This document shows, piece after piece, positions 41,994-50,529 of a stretch of DNA of 64,000 bases. Within the stretch, counting starts at the first letter, position 1, and each line of letters opens with the position of its first letter. The position numbers and the translations under genes were made by a program. Source of the stretch: Bosea sp. NBC_00550 (GTDB lineage Bacteria; Pseudomonadota; Alphaproteobacteria; Rhizobiales; Beijerinckiaceae); contig NZ_CP102772.1 of the NCBI RefSeq assembly GCF_026020075.1, positions 4,976,001 to 5,040,000 on the forward strand. The letters are read 5' to 3'. Under the pieces are notes generated by a model. The model did not search any database and was not told the origin of the DNA. It saw only the letters and a list, made by a program, of their open reading frames with translations.

Positions 41994-43257
41994 CGCTGGC
42001 CTCCTTCAGCGCGAAAATGTTGGTACCCTTTGATGACGATGGCGCCGAACAAGCGCCGCCCCAGTCAGCCATCAGGCGAATGCGCTTCTCGAACAGGTCG
42101 CCGCGCCGGTATGCCGCCTCGACCTTGCTGCCGATGGCGTGGGCTAGCGCCATTTCGACGACATCACCTGGGTATGCGGTCGATTCGGCTGCCCAATCCC
42201 TAAAGGTGGACCGAAAGCCGTGACAGGTCAGGTCTTCGCGGTTCATTCGACGAAGGCAGGCGGTCAAGGTCATGTCGGACAGCGGGCGCTGGCCGTCGGC
42301 GCCCGGAAAGACCAAAGCGTCGGCGTCGGTGGTGACCCGCAATTCGAACATTTCGGCCAGCACGGCCATGGCGGAGTCCGACAGCGGCACCCGATGCTCG
42401 CGCTTCGCCTTCATGCGCGCGGCGGGGATCGTCCATGCCTTCGCGTTAGCATCGATCTCGGACCAGCGTGCGCCGCGCGCTTCGCCAGAGCGGGCCGCGG
42501 TCAGGATGGAAAAGCGCAGGCATGCGGCGCCAAAGCCTTGCTGCTTCTTCAATTCGCGCATGAAGGCGTTGATTCCCTGCCACGGCAGGGCGGCGTGGTG
42601 CTTTACGGCGCGCACCTTGCTGCGAGCGGGCAAGGCGAGGGCGAGATGGCCCTTCCATTGCGCCGGATTGTCTCCTGTGCGCCAGCCGCGCGTCTTGGCG
42701 AAGTCGAGAATGACCTCGACCCGGCCCCTGACGCGGCTCGCCGTTTCCGGCTTGACGTGCCAAATCGGCTCCAAGGCGGCCAGAACATGCGATGTCTCGA
42801 TCCCGCCAACAGGGATGGAACCAAAGATGGGACAGGCGTAGGTCTCGATGGTCGAGGTCCACTGTGCCGCATGCTTGGCGTTCCTCCACGCAGCCTTGTG
42901 GGTGGCGATGTAGCGATTCGCCGCCTCCCTGAAGGTGACGGATTTGGCCTTGGTATCCTGCTGGATGGCCTTCCCGGCGGCCTTGGCCGCATCACGCTCG
43001 GCCAGCGGGTCGACGCCAGCCTTTACCTTCTTATAGAGGTCTGTGGCCTTCTCACGGGCTTCAGACAGCCGTATCTCGTTGCGGCCTTCGCCAGCGCGGC
43101 CCAGTCCCATCTCACGCAATTTGCCGCCAGCGGGCTTGTATCTGAAGGCCCAGTATCTCGACAGGTTCGGCTTGACCAGCAGCCAGAGGCAATCGCCGTC
43201 GCAGTAGCGCCCCGGTCCTGCCGACCTGACAAATGCTGCCGAAAGCTCGCTCATCAT
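41983..43257 (-). CDS. Tyrosine recombinase/integrase, P4-type
   Basis: Site-specific recombinase of 424 residues that would integrate and excise the island at tRNA-Ser. Seen: N-terminal DUF4102-like arm-binding region (CLWLLVKPNLSRYWAFRYKP, MGLGRAG, LSEAREKATDLYKKVKAGVDP), a core-binding domain, and catalytic residues Arg256 (TAARSGEA), His346 and Arg349 (CHGFRSTFRDWA), His373 (LAHAIG) and nucleophile Tyr383 (VEAAYRRGD). The layout is complete, so it may be active. It starts 172 bp from the tRNA 3' end, on the same strand, the usual arrangement. An ATG three bases downstream is an equally possible start. Confidence 0.93.
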   Translation of the reverse strand: MMSELSAAFVRSAGPGRYCDGDCLWLLVKPNLSRYWAFRYKPAGGKLREMGLGRAGEGRNEIRLSEAREKATDLYKKVKAGVDPLAERDAAKAAGKAIQQDTKAKSVTFREAANRYIATHKAAWRNAKHAAQWTSTIETYACPIFGSIPVGGIETSHVLAALEPIWHVKPETASRVRGRVEVILDFAKTRGWRTGDNPAQWKGHLALALPARSKVRAVKHHAALPWQGINAFMRELKKQQGFGAACLRFSILTAARSGEARGARWSEIDANAKAWTIPAARMKAKREHRVPLSDSAMAVLAEMFELRVTTDADALVFPGADGQRPLSDMTLTACLRRMNREDLTCHGFRSTFRDWAAESTAYPGDVVEMALAHAIGSKVEAAYRRGDLFEKRIRLMADWGGACSAPSSSKGTNIFALKEASDAG

Positions 43258-43428
43258 TCCGTCCCATCACGCCGTCCCATTTGGCGTCCCATCTCAATGT
43301 GGGCGAACGGCGGCGAAAGTAAACGGTCGGATCCGAATGATTACGGAAGCCCACCGAGCCCGGAGCCTATAGAAATAGGCGGCTTTCGATGAGTTCCGAA
43401 CGATGCCGAATGAGTCTGAAGAGGTATA

Positions 43429-43442
43429 TGGCGGACAGGGCG
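43429..43442 (+). repeat. Right attachment site within the tRNA-Ser 3' end
   Basis: TGGCGGACAGGGCG, the complement of the last 14 bases of tRNA-Ser (CCA included). It is identical to 24145-24158 at the other end of the island. Confidence 0.8.
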
Positions 43443-43518
43443 GGATTCGAACCCGCGATACGGTTTCCCGTATACACACTTTCCAGGCGTGCGCCTTCAA
43501 CCACTCGGCCACCTGTCC
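43429..43518 (-). tRNA. tRNA-Ser (anticodon GGA)
   Basis: A complete 90-nt serine tRNA with the long variable arm, encoded CCA end and a paired acceptor stem (GGACAGG with CCTGTCC). Anticodon loop CTGGAAA gives GGA, reading UCC/UCU codons. D-loop block GTGGCCGAGTGGTTGAAGG and TGGTTCGAA-type T-loop (GGGTTCGAATCCC) are seen. Its 3' end is the integration site of the island to the left and was restored by the integration. Confidence 0.96.
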
Positions 43519-43705
43519 GGCGCGCTGCTTATGACCGCGGCGTCATCATCTTTCAAGGCCCGAGATGCTGCGTTTTGCACAATCCCGGTAAATCGTCGGC
43601 GCTCGGTTGCGCTGCCGGGCCGGGATGGGCACATCTGGACGCAGGGTGCGGTGGTCGGTTGAGTTCATGCTGGCGCGAGTGTTGAAGTGCGACGAGGAGT
43701 GGACG

Positions 43706-44026
43706 GTGCGGTTTCTTCTACGGCTGGTGGGGTATCTCTGCATCGCTGCCGGCTTTGTCGTGCTGGTGATCGACGGGGCCCGTTCGATCGCGAACTCCGC
43801 CCTGCGGTTCACGGCCGTCAGCGAGACGCTGACCGCGGTCATCCACGAGCGCTATGCGCTGATCCAGCCGGCCATCGAGCGCAACATCCACCCCTTGCTC
43901 TGGGATCCGATTCTGCTCTCCGTGATGCGGGCGCCGACCGCGTTGGCGGCGCTTCTCCTCGGATTTGCGCTGCTGTGGCTGGGGCGGCAGCCGGAGCCAC
44001 AGATCGGCATCGTCACGCGTCGGTGA
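43706..44026 (+). CDS. Small membrane protein, unknown
   Basis: A 106-residue protein with two membrane helices (LVGYLCIAAGFVVLVID and ALAALLLGFALLWLG) on either side of a soluble loop with TLTAVIHERYALIQPAIE. GTG 43706 was chosen because AGGAG lies six bases before it; an ATG 39 bp upstream is in frame but has no such site. Looks like the conserved alphaproteobacterial petal-like small inner-membrane proteins of unknown function. It is 84 bp upstream of msrA on the same strand. Confidence 0.72.
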   Translation: MRFLLRLVGYLCIAAGFVVLVIDGARSIANSALRFTAVSETLTAVIHERYALIQPAIERNIHPLLWDPILLSVMRAPTALAALLLGFALLWLGRQPEPQIGIVTRR

Positions 44027-44109
44027 AGGCTTCGGTTCGTGCAAGCCCCTGTGCGAATGGCTGCGGGAGGCTTACATAGGCGCCGAGGCTCGAATGGACG
44101 GAGCAACCC

Positions 44110-44766
44110 ATGTTCTCTTTGCGCAAGAAGACCGAGATTCCCACCGCTGCCGAGGCGCTGCCCGGCCGGCCTACGGCCATCCCCACCGCGGAAACCCATT
44201 TCGTCAATGGACGCGCGCTGGCGGGCCCCTATCCGGAGGGCACCCGCAAGGCGGTCTTCGGGCTCGGCTGCTTCTGGGGTGCCGAGCGCAAGTTCTGGCA
44301 GAGCGGCGAGGGCATCTGGGTCACGGCCGTGGGCTATGCCGGCGGTTCCACGCCGAATCCGACCTATGAGGAGGCCTGTAGCGGCCTGACCGGCCATACC
44401 GAGGTCGTTCTGGTCGTCTACGACCCGGAAAAAATCTCCTACGAGGATCTCCTGAAGATATTCTGGGAGAATCACGATCCGACCCAGGGCATGCGCCAGG
44501 GTGGCGATATCGGCACCCAGTACCGCTCCGCGATCTACACCTATGGCGACGAGCAGAAGGCCGCTGCCGAGCAGTCGCGCGATGCCTACCAGGCATCGCT
44601 CAAGGCGGGCGGCTACGGCCCGATCACGACCGAGATACGCGAGGCGCCGACGTTCTACTTCGCCGAAGACTATCACCAGCAATATCTCGCCAAGAACCCG
44701 GCCGGCTATTGCGGGCTGGGCGGCACGGGCGTCGCCTGCCAGATCGGGGTCGGCGTCGAGGCCTGA
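44110..44766 (+). CDS. msrA: Peptide-methionine (S)-S-oxide reductase MsrA
   Basis: Repairs the S-epimer of methionine sulfoxide in proteins. 218 residues, cytoplasmic. Seen: catalytic GCFWG at residues 53-57 (Cys54), [32 protein letters not shown], and resolving-Cys region [12 protein letters not shown] near the C-terminus. GGAG lies before the ATG. Confidence 0.96.
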   Translation: MFSLRKKTEIPTAAEALPGRPTAIPTAETHFVNGRALAGPYPEGTRKAVFGLGCFWGAERKFWQSGEGIWVTAVGYAGGSTPNPTYEEACSGLTGHTEVVLVVYDPEKISYEDLLKIFWENHDPTQGMRQGGDIGTQYRSAIYTYGDEQKAAAEQSRDAYQASLKAGGYGPITTEIREAPTFYFAEDYHQQYLAKNPAGYCGLGGTGVACQIGVGVEA

Positions 44767-44868
44767 CCAAGGGGAGGGCAAAGGCAGTCCTCCTCTGGTT
44801 CTTGGTATGTTCTTGCGTTGTCGTTGAAGCTCGGCTAGCGTTCCCATGGGGAACGGGGCTGGGCCGAA

Positions 44869-46422
44869 ATGGTGACGCGGGTCGCGACGGTGGCGTTTGA
44901 GGGCATCGAGGCGCGCGCCGTCGATGTTCAGGTGCAGGTTTCGCCCGGCGGTGTCGCCTTCATCCTGGTCGGGCTACCCGACAAGGCGGTGGCCGAAAGC
45001 CGCGAGCGGGTTCGCGCCGCGCTCATCGCCTCCGGTCTTGCCCTGCCGGCCAAGCGCATCACCGTCAATCTGGCGCCGGCCGACCTGCCCAAGGAAGGCA
45101 GCCATTACGATCTGCCGATCGCGCTCGCCGTGATGGCGGCGATCGGCGCCATCCCACCCGACGCGCTCGCCGGCTATACCGTGCTGGGGGAGCTCGCGCT
45201 CGACGGCTCGATCACGCCGGTGGCGGGCGTCCTGCCTGCGGCGATCGCGGCCTATTCCAGGGGGCAGGGGTTGATCTGCCCCTTCGCCTCCGGCCCGGAA
45301 GCGGCCTGGGCAGCAGCCGATATCGACATCCTCGCGCCGCGCTCGCTGATCCAGCTCGCCAACCATTTCAAGGGCACGCAGGTGATGGCGCGGCCGGAAC
45401 CTGCCGTCGCCCGCCAGGGCGGCCTCCTGCCCGATCTCGCCGATATCAAGGGACAGGAGAGTGCTCGCCGCGCGCTGGAGATCGCGGCGGCGGGCGGACA
45501 TAACCTCGTGATGAACGGTCCTCCCGGCGCCGGTAAATCGATGCTGGCGAGCCGGCTGCCCTCGATCCTGCCGCCGCTTTCGCCGCGCGAGCTGCTCGAG
45601 GTCTCGATGGTGCTCTCGGTTGCCGGCCATCTCGCCGAGGGAGCGCTCACCGATCGCCGCCCCTTTCGGGCGCCGCACCATTCGGCCTCGATGGCGGCGC
45701 TCGTCGGCGGCGGTCTGCATGCCAGGCCCGGAGAGGTGTCGCTGGCGCATCATGGCGTGCTCTTCCTCGACGAATTGCCGGAGTTCCAGCCCCAGGTTCT
45801 GGACGCGCTGCGCCAGCCGATGGAGACCGGCGATGTCCTGATCTCCCGCGCCAACCATCGCGCCTCCTATCCTGCGCGCTTCCAGCTGGTGGCGGCGATG
45901 AATCCGTGCCGCTGCGGCAAGGCGACGGAGCCCGGCTTCGCCTGCCGGCGCCAGCCGAACGAGCGCTGCATGGCACAGTATCAGGCCAGGCTGTCCGGCC
46001 CGCTGCTCGACCGGATCGACCTCGCGATCGACCTCCCCGCCGTCACGGCCGCCGATCTCATCCTGCCTGCGACCGGGGAGGATTCGGCCACGGTGGCGGC
46101 AAGGGTCGCGGCGGCGCGCCGGCTCCAGGTCGCGCGCTTCGAGGCGCTGGGCCTGGCCCAGCGCGGCCTTGGTCATGTCACCACCAACGCGGCCTGCCCC
46201 GTGCCGGTGTTGGAGGAGATCGCGCGGCCCGACAATGCCGGCCTCGCCTTGCTGCGCGATGCGGCCGAGGCGATGCGCCTGACGGCGCGGGCCTATCACC
46301 GTGTTCTCAAGGTCGCCCGCACGCTTGCCGATCTCGATGGCGAGGCCAAGGTCGGGCGCCTGCATCTGGCGGAGGCGCTGTCCTATCGCTCGCGTGGGGA
46401 GCAGCTCGTTCAGGCGGCTTGA
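44869..46422 (+). CDS. yifB: YifB/ComM family Mg-chelatase-like AAA ATPase
   Basis: A 517-residue AAA+ protein. N-terminal Lon-like domain (about 1-165: EGIEARAVDVQVQVSPG, FILVGLPDKAVAESRERVRA), AAA domain with Walker A NGPPGAGKS (residues 217-224) and FLDELPEFQPQVLDAL, and C-terminal DNA-binding Mg-chelatase-type region (HRVLKVARTLADLDG). ComM, the Vibrio homologue, is a branch-migration helicase used in natural transformation; most alphaproteobacteria carry it and its role there is unclear. Confidence 0.95.
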   Translation: MVTRVATVAFEGIEARAVDVQVQVSPGGVAFILVGLPDKAVAESRERVRAALIASGLALPAKRITVNLAPADLPKEGSHYDLPIALAVMAAIGAIPPDALAGYTVLGELALDGSITPVAGVLPAAIAAYSRGQGLICPFASGPEAAWAAADIDILAPRSLIQLANHFKGTQVMARPEPAVARQGGLLPDLADIKGQESARRALEIAAAGGHNLVMNGPPGAGKSMLASRLPSILPPLSPRELLEVSMVLSVAGHLAEGALTDRRPFRAPHHSASMAALVGGGLHARPGEVSLAHHGVLFLDELPEFQPQVLDALRQPMETGDVLISRANHRASYPARFQLVAAMNPCRCGKATEPGFACRRQPNERCMAQYQARLSGPLLDRIDLAIDLPAVTAADLILPATGEDSATVAARVAAARRLQVARFEALGLAQRGLGHVTTNAACPVPVLEEIARPDNAGLALLRDAAEAMRLTARAYHRVLKVARTLADLDGEAKVGRLHLAEALSYRSRGEQLVQAA

Positions 46423-46513
46423 TCGGTTGGGTTAATCGACGCCTAAGGCGGACAAGCGAATCTAAGCCGTTCCCGGGCGCATTTTTCAAGGGAAGGCCGC
46501 TAGATCGAAGAGC

Positions 46514-48601
46514 ATGGCTTCTTCGCTCTGGTCATGGCTCATCCTCGGAGGTGCGGCGCTCGCTTTATGCGCGCTGGTCGCGCGGCTTTTGTTGCAGCGC
46601 GGGCGGCTGCGCTGGCAGGTCGCCGGTTTGGTTCGCGATACCGAGGATCTCAACGACCGGCTCTGGAGCCTCGCCGATAGCGAGGAGCGCTACCGCAGCC
46701 TGATCGAGGCACAGGGCGATCTCATCGTCAGACGCGATGGCGCCCGCATCGTCTATGCCAACCGCGCCTATGCGGTGTTGTTCGGTGCGAGCGAGACCGA
46801 TCTCGTCGGCAGCAAGATGCAGCTGCCGCAGCTCGCCAACCGGCCGGTGCAGTTGCTGGACGGCGGCGCGCGCAGCTTCGACGAATGCCTCGCGACCTAT
46901 GAGGGCGAACGCTGGATCTCCTGGATCGAGACGGTGGTTCCGGGAGGCGACGGTCGCACGCTCATCCAGCGTGTAGGCCGCGATATCTCGGCCCGGATCG
47001 CAAGCGAGGACGCGATCGTCGATGCGCACGCCCGGGCAGAGGCGGCGAGCGAGGCGAAATCGCGCTTCCTCGCCACCGTCAGCCATGAATTCCGCACGCC
47101 GCTCAATGGCATTCTCGGCATGGCCGATCTCCTCTCGGATACCGGCCCGGATCCCGAGCAGGCGACTTATATCGAGGCGCTGCGGACGTCCGGCGAGGCC
47201 TTGCTCGCTTTGGTCGACGATATCCTCGATTTCGCCAAGGTCGAGGCTGGCAAGCTCGAGCTGGTCGAGGAGCCCTTCGAAGTCGTCCAGCTGGTCGAGA
47301 CGGTGGCGGAACTCATGGCCCCGCGCGCGCAGGCAAAGGGCATCGAGCTCGCCGCCCATATTGCACCCGACCTGCCGACGCGCCTCGTTGGCGACCGCGA
47401 CCGCCTGCGCCAGATTCTGCTCAACCTGGTCGGCAATGCGGTGAAGTTCACGGAAGCGGGTGGCGTCGGCCTGAGTCTTCGGCAAGTGGGCGAAGGCATC
47501 GAGATCGTCGTCGCCGATACCGGGCCCGGCATTCCCGCCGACCGGCTCGACGCCATCTTCGGCGAGTTCGAGCAGCTGGAGCATGGTTCCGGCATAAGGC
47601 AGTCGGGAACCGGCCTCGGCCTTGCCATCGTCAGGCGCCTCGTCGGCCTGATGGCGGGCGAGGTCAGGGCCGAAAGCCGGCTGGGCGAGGGGGCGGTCTT
47701 CCGCCTCACGCTCCCGCTTGCGGTCGCTGCGGACGCTGCGCGTCCCGTCATCCCGTACTGGCCGCATCAGCACGTCCTGCTGGTCTCGCCCGCTCCCTTT
47801 GCTGTGCGTTTCCTGGCGGAAACGATCCGGGCGACAGGGGCCGTGGTCTCGATCGCCACGACCTTCGAGGCTGCGCGCGTGAAGCTGATCGGCGAGACGC
47901 CGCCGACGGCCGTGCTGATCGACCATGCGCTCGGAGATGCGCCAGCGAAGGATCTCGCGGCGGCCGTTCAGGCAGCGGGAATTCGCGATTGCCTGATTCT
48001 GCTGTCGCCCCTGGAACGGCGGCAGTTCGGGGCGCCGCAGGCGGCAGGGTTCTCGGGCTTCCTGATCAAGCCCGTGCGCGCTCGCTCGCTCTATGAACGG
48101 CTTGGAGCCGGCTTTCCGCACGCCTTGCCGGCGCGGACTGAGGCCGCGAGCGCTCACCCAGCCGCGAGTCGGCTGCCCGGAGCCGGGCTCACCGTGCTCG
48201 TTGCCGAGGACAACGAGATCAACGCGCTGCTCGTGGTCAGGACGCTCGAGCGCTTCGGCTGCACCGCTTTCTGGGCCCGCGACGGGCGCGAGGCGCTGCA
48301 GCGCGTCGAGGCGAGCTTCGCCGGGACGGCTCCGGCCCTCGCTCTCGCCCTGCTCGATGTGCGCATGCCGGTCATGACCGGTCTCGATTGCGCCCGCGCG
48401 ATTCGAGCGCTCGAACGCCGGCTTGGCCGAGCCGGCGCGTTGCCGCTCGTCGCGGTGACCGCCAATGTCGCCGATGCCGATCGGGAAGCCACCTTGGCCG
48501 CGGGCATGGACGATTGCCTCGCCAAGCCGCTGGAGCGCGCCGCCCTGCTGCGCTGGCTGGAAAGATTGTCCCAGCCCTTGGCCGGTAGCCTCTCGGCTTG
48601 A
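46514..48601 (+). CDS. Hybrid sensor histidine kinase/response regulator
   Basis: A 695-residue membrane-anchored hybrid kinase. Order: one N-terminal membrane helix (about 7-27), a PAS domain (about 57-160, with DLIVRRDGARIVYANRAY), HisKA with His191 in VSHEFRTPLNGILGM, HATPase (LVGNAVKFTEAGG, DTGPGIPADRL, GTGLGLAIVRRLVG), a degenerate first receiver (about 410-530: VLLVSPAPFAVRF, VLIDHALGD, FLIKP), and a good C-terminal receiver (VLVAEDNEIN, LLDVRMPVMTG, VAVTANVAD, CLAKP). The first receiver lacks the usual acidic pocket (SP in place of DD/ED). No cognate regulator gene is adjacent. Signal unknown. Confidence 0.94.
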   Translation: MASSLWSWLILGGAALALCALVARLLLQRGRLRWQVAGLVRDTEDLNDRLWSLADSEERYRSLIEAQGDLIVRRDGARIVYANRAYAVLFGASETDLVGSKMQLPQLANRPVQLLDGGARSFDECLATYEGERWISWIETVVPGGDGRTLIQRVGRDISARIASEDAIVDAHARAEAASEAKSRFLATVSHEFRTPLNGILGMADLLSDTGPDPEQATYIEALRTSGEALLALVDDILDFAKVEAGKLELVEEPFEVVQLVETVAELMAPRAQAKGIELAAHIAPDLPTRLVGDRDRLRQILLNLVGNAVKFTEAGGVGLSLRQVGEGIEIVVADTGPGIPADRLDAIFGEFEQLEHGSGIRQSGTGLGLAIVRRLVGLMAGEVRAESRLGEGAVFRLTLPLAVAADAARPVIPYWPHQHVLLVSPAPFAVRFLAETIRATGAVVSIATTFEAARVKLIGETPPTAVLIDHALGDAPAKDLAAAVQAAGIRDCLILLSPLERRQFGAPQAAGFSGFLIKPVRARSLYERLGAGFPHALPARTEAASAHPAASRLPGAGLTVLVAEDNEINALLVVRTLERFGCTAFWARDGREALQRVEASFAGTAPALALALLDVRMPVMTGLDCARAIRALERRLGRAGALPLVAVTANVADADREATLAAGMDDCLAKPLERAALLRWLERLSQPLAGSLSA

Positions 48602-48699
48602 TCTCCGTCATCGCTTCGACGCAGTTTTGTCGCGAAGTTGTAAGATGCTCGGAGCAAGCCTACCTCAAGGCCGAACGCGGCTGAGGGACGAGATGCGCG

Positions 48700-49656
48700 A
48701 TGGCACTGCACGTTTCTGAGAGCAAGAACGCGCTGCCTTCACGGTTGTCAGCCGGCAATCGGTTCTCGCGATTCGCTCCGCTGATGCTGATCACCGGCGG
48801 AAAGAGGCGCCGCTTCGGCGGAGAGCCGGGCGAGGCGCCGCCGCTTTCGGGTACGCTCGGCCGGCTCGGCTCGCTCGAAGTGCGCCTGGCGCGCGGCCCC
48901 CGCGAGATCTGGCGGGCGCAGCGCCTGCGCTACCGTGTCTTCTATCAGGAAATGTCGGCCAAGCCCGATGTCGTCTCGCGCATGTTCCGCCGCGACGCCG
49001 ATCGCTTCGACAAGGCCTGCGACCATCTCCTCGTCATCGACCACGCCGCGCGCGGTCGCTTCGGCGGCATCAAGCCCAAAGTCGTCGGCACCTACAGGCT
49101 GATGCGCCAGAGTGCGGCCGAGCGGCTTGGCGGATTCTACACCCAGGGCGAGTTCGATCTCGCGCCGATGCTGGCGCGCCATCGGGGCCAGCGTTTCCTC
49201 GAACTCGGCCGCTCCTGCGTGCTGAAGCCCTACCGTACCAAGCGGACGGTGGAGCTGCTCTGGTCCGGTATCTGGGCCTATCTCCAGCATCATCGCATCG
49301 ATGCGATGTTCGGCTGCGCCTCCTTCGACGGCACCGATCCCGAGGCGCTGGCGTTGCCGCTGAGCTTCCTGCACCATCAGGCCCGCTCGGAAGGCGACTG
49401 GGCTGCGATCGCGCGCGCCGAGCACTATGTCGGCATGGACCGCCTGTCACCGGAGATGATCGACGCCAAGCTCGCGCTCAAGCAGCTTCCGCCGTTGATC
49501 AAGGGCTATCTCCGGATTGGCGCGCGTTTCGGCACCGGCGCGGTCATCGACCGCCAGTTCGGGACCACCGACGTGCTCGTCGTGCTGCCGGTTTCCGCGA
49601 TCGACAAGCGCTATGCCGAGTACTATGGCGGCGAGACTTCGCGTCACGCCGCCTGA
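48700..49656 (+). CDS. olsB: L-ornithine N-alpha-acyltransferase OlsB-like (GNAT)
   Basis: First enzyme of ornithine lipid synthesis: transfers a 3-hydroxyacyl group from ACP to ornithine. 318 residues. Seen: GSLEVRLARGPREIWRAQRLRYRVFYQEM, RRDADRFDKACDHLLVID, GTYRLMRQ, FYTQGEFDL, and FLELGRSCVLKPYRTKRTVELLW, which are characteristic of OlsB. olsA is not nearby. OlsB/OlsA pairs are often apart in Hyphomicrobiales. It is convergent with the SDR gene, 6 bp between stops. Confidence 0.9.
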   Translation: MALHVSESKNALPSRLSAGNRFSRFAPLMLITGGKRRRFGGEPGEAPPLSGTLGRLGSLEVRLARGPREIWRAQRLRYRVFYQEMSAKPDVVSRMFRRDADRFDKACDHLLVIDHAARGRFGGIKPKVVGTYRLMRQSAAERLGGFYTQGEFDLAPMLARHRGQRFLELGRSCVLKPYRTKRTVELLWSGIWAYLQHHRIDAMFGCASFDGTDPEALALPLSFLHHQARSEGDWAAIARAEHYVGMDRLSPEMIDAKLALKQLPPLIKGYLRIGARFGTGAVIDRQFGTTDVLVVLPVSAIDKRYAEYYGGETSRHAA

Positions 49657-49662
49657 GCGGCC

Positions 49663-50529
49663 TCATTCGCCGGCTGCGGCCATGGTGCGAAGCGCCTCGC
49701 GATAGGTCGGGTAGCGGAAGTCGTAGCCTAGTTCCCGCTTCACCAATGCGTTCGAGACGCGCTTGCTCTCGCCGTAGAAGCTCGCGGCCATCGCTGAAAG
49801 TGCAGCCTGCTCGAACGGGATTTCGGGCGGCGGCGCCAGCCCGGTGAGTTCCGCAGCGAAGGTGATGACATCCTGCGGCGGCCCCGGCTCGTCATCGGTG
49901 ACGTTGTAGATCGCGCCGTCCCGCGGCTGCGCCAGCGAGGCCATCAGCACCCCCGCGATATCGTCGACGTGGATGCGGTTGAAGACCTGGCCGGGCTTGA
50001 TCAGCCGCGTCGCCTTGCCCTCGCGCAGCTTGGCGATGGCGTTGCGGCCGGGCCCGTAGATGCCGGAGAGGCGGAAGATCTGAACCGGCTTGCCGCTCTC
50101 GCGCCCGAGCGCCAGCCAGGCGTCCTCGATCGCGATGCGCTGGCGGGTGCGGGCGTTTGTTGGAGCCGGTGGCATGGCCTCGTCGATCCACGCGCCGCCC
50201 TGGTCGCCATAGACGCCGATCGTGGAGAGATAGCCGATCCAGCGCAGGTTCGGGGCCGCGGCGAGCGCGGCGCGCAAGGACCCGAGCGCCGGGTCGCCAT
50301 CCTCGGCCGGCTGGACGGAGACCAGAACCGCATCGGCCTCAGCCACCGCCTTGCCCAGCGCCGACGATACGGCGAAGCCGCCGAAGACCAGTGTTCGGAT
50401 GCCCTCGCGGCTGAGCTCCGCCGCCTTCTCGGCCGAGCGGACGGTGCCGGTGACTTCCCATCCCCGCGCCAGCGCGGCGCGCGCGAAGAAGCCGGCCGAA
50501 TAGCCGAGGCCGAGGATCAGGATGTTCAT
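49663..50529 (-). CDS. SDR family NAD-dependent epimerase/dehydratase (YeeZ-like)
   Basis: A 288-residue extended SDR protein. NAD-binding motif ILGLGYSAGFFA at the N-terminus, YLSTIGVYG with the catalytic Tyr region, and IFRLSGIYGPGRNAI. YeeZ/YbjT-like members act on nucleotide sugars, but their role is mostly unknown. The start overlaps the queG stop by 4 bp, so the two are co-translated. Confidence 0.9.
   Translation of the reverse strand: MNILILGLGYSAGFFARAALARGWEVTGTVRSAEKAAELSREGIRTLVFGGFAVSSALGKAVAEADAVLVSVQPAEDGDPALGSLRAALAAAPNLRWIGYLSTIGVYGDQGGAWIDEAMPPAPTNARTRQRIAIEDAWLALGRESGKPVQIFRLSGIYGPGRNAIAKLREGKATRLIKPGQVFNRIHVDDIAGVLMASLAQPRDGAIYNVTDDEPGPPQDVITFAAELTGLAPPPEIPFEQAALSAMAASFYGESKRVSNALVKRELGYDFRYPTYREALRTMAAAGE

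Larger units (their letters stand above)
24145..43442. mobile_element. Genomic island integrated at tRNA-Ser(GGA), satellite-like backbone with patchwork cargo
   Basis: Bounded by a perfect 14-bp direct repeat TGGCGGACAGGGCG at 24145-24158 and 43429-43442; the right copy is the 3' end (with CCA) of tRNA-Ser. The integrase gene is adjacent to the intact tRNA, as usual for such elements. Backbone genes from the right: integrase, unknown, AlpA/Xis-like HTH, primase-like, Toprim-DUF927 helicase, iteron-like cluster, MT-A70 methyltransferase. At the far left are an HTH and a terminase small-subunit-like gene. Between them are IS fragments, truncated genes and an intact MACPF module. About 19.3 kb; parts are visibly lower in GC than the flanks. 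Whether it can still excise is unknown. Confidence 0.8.
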
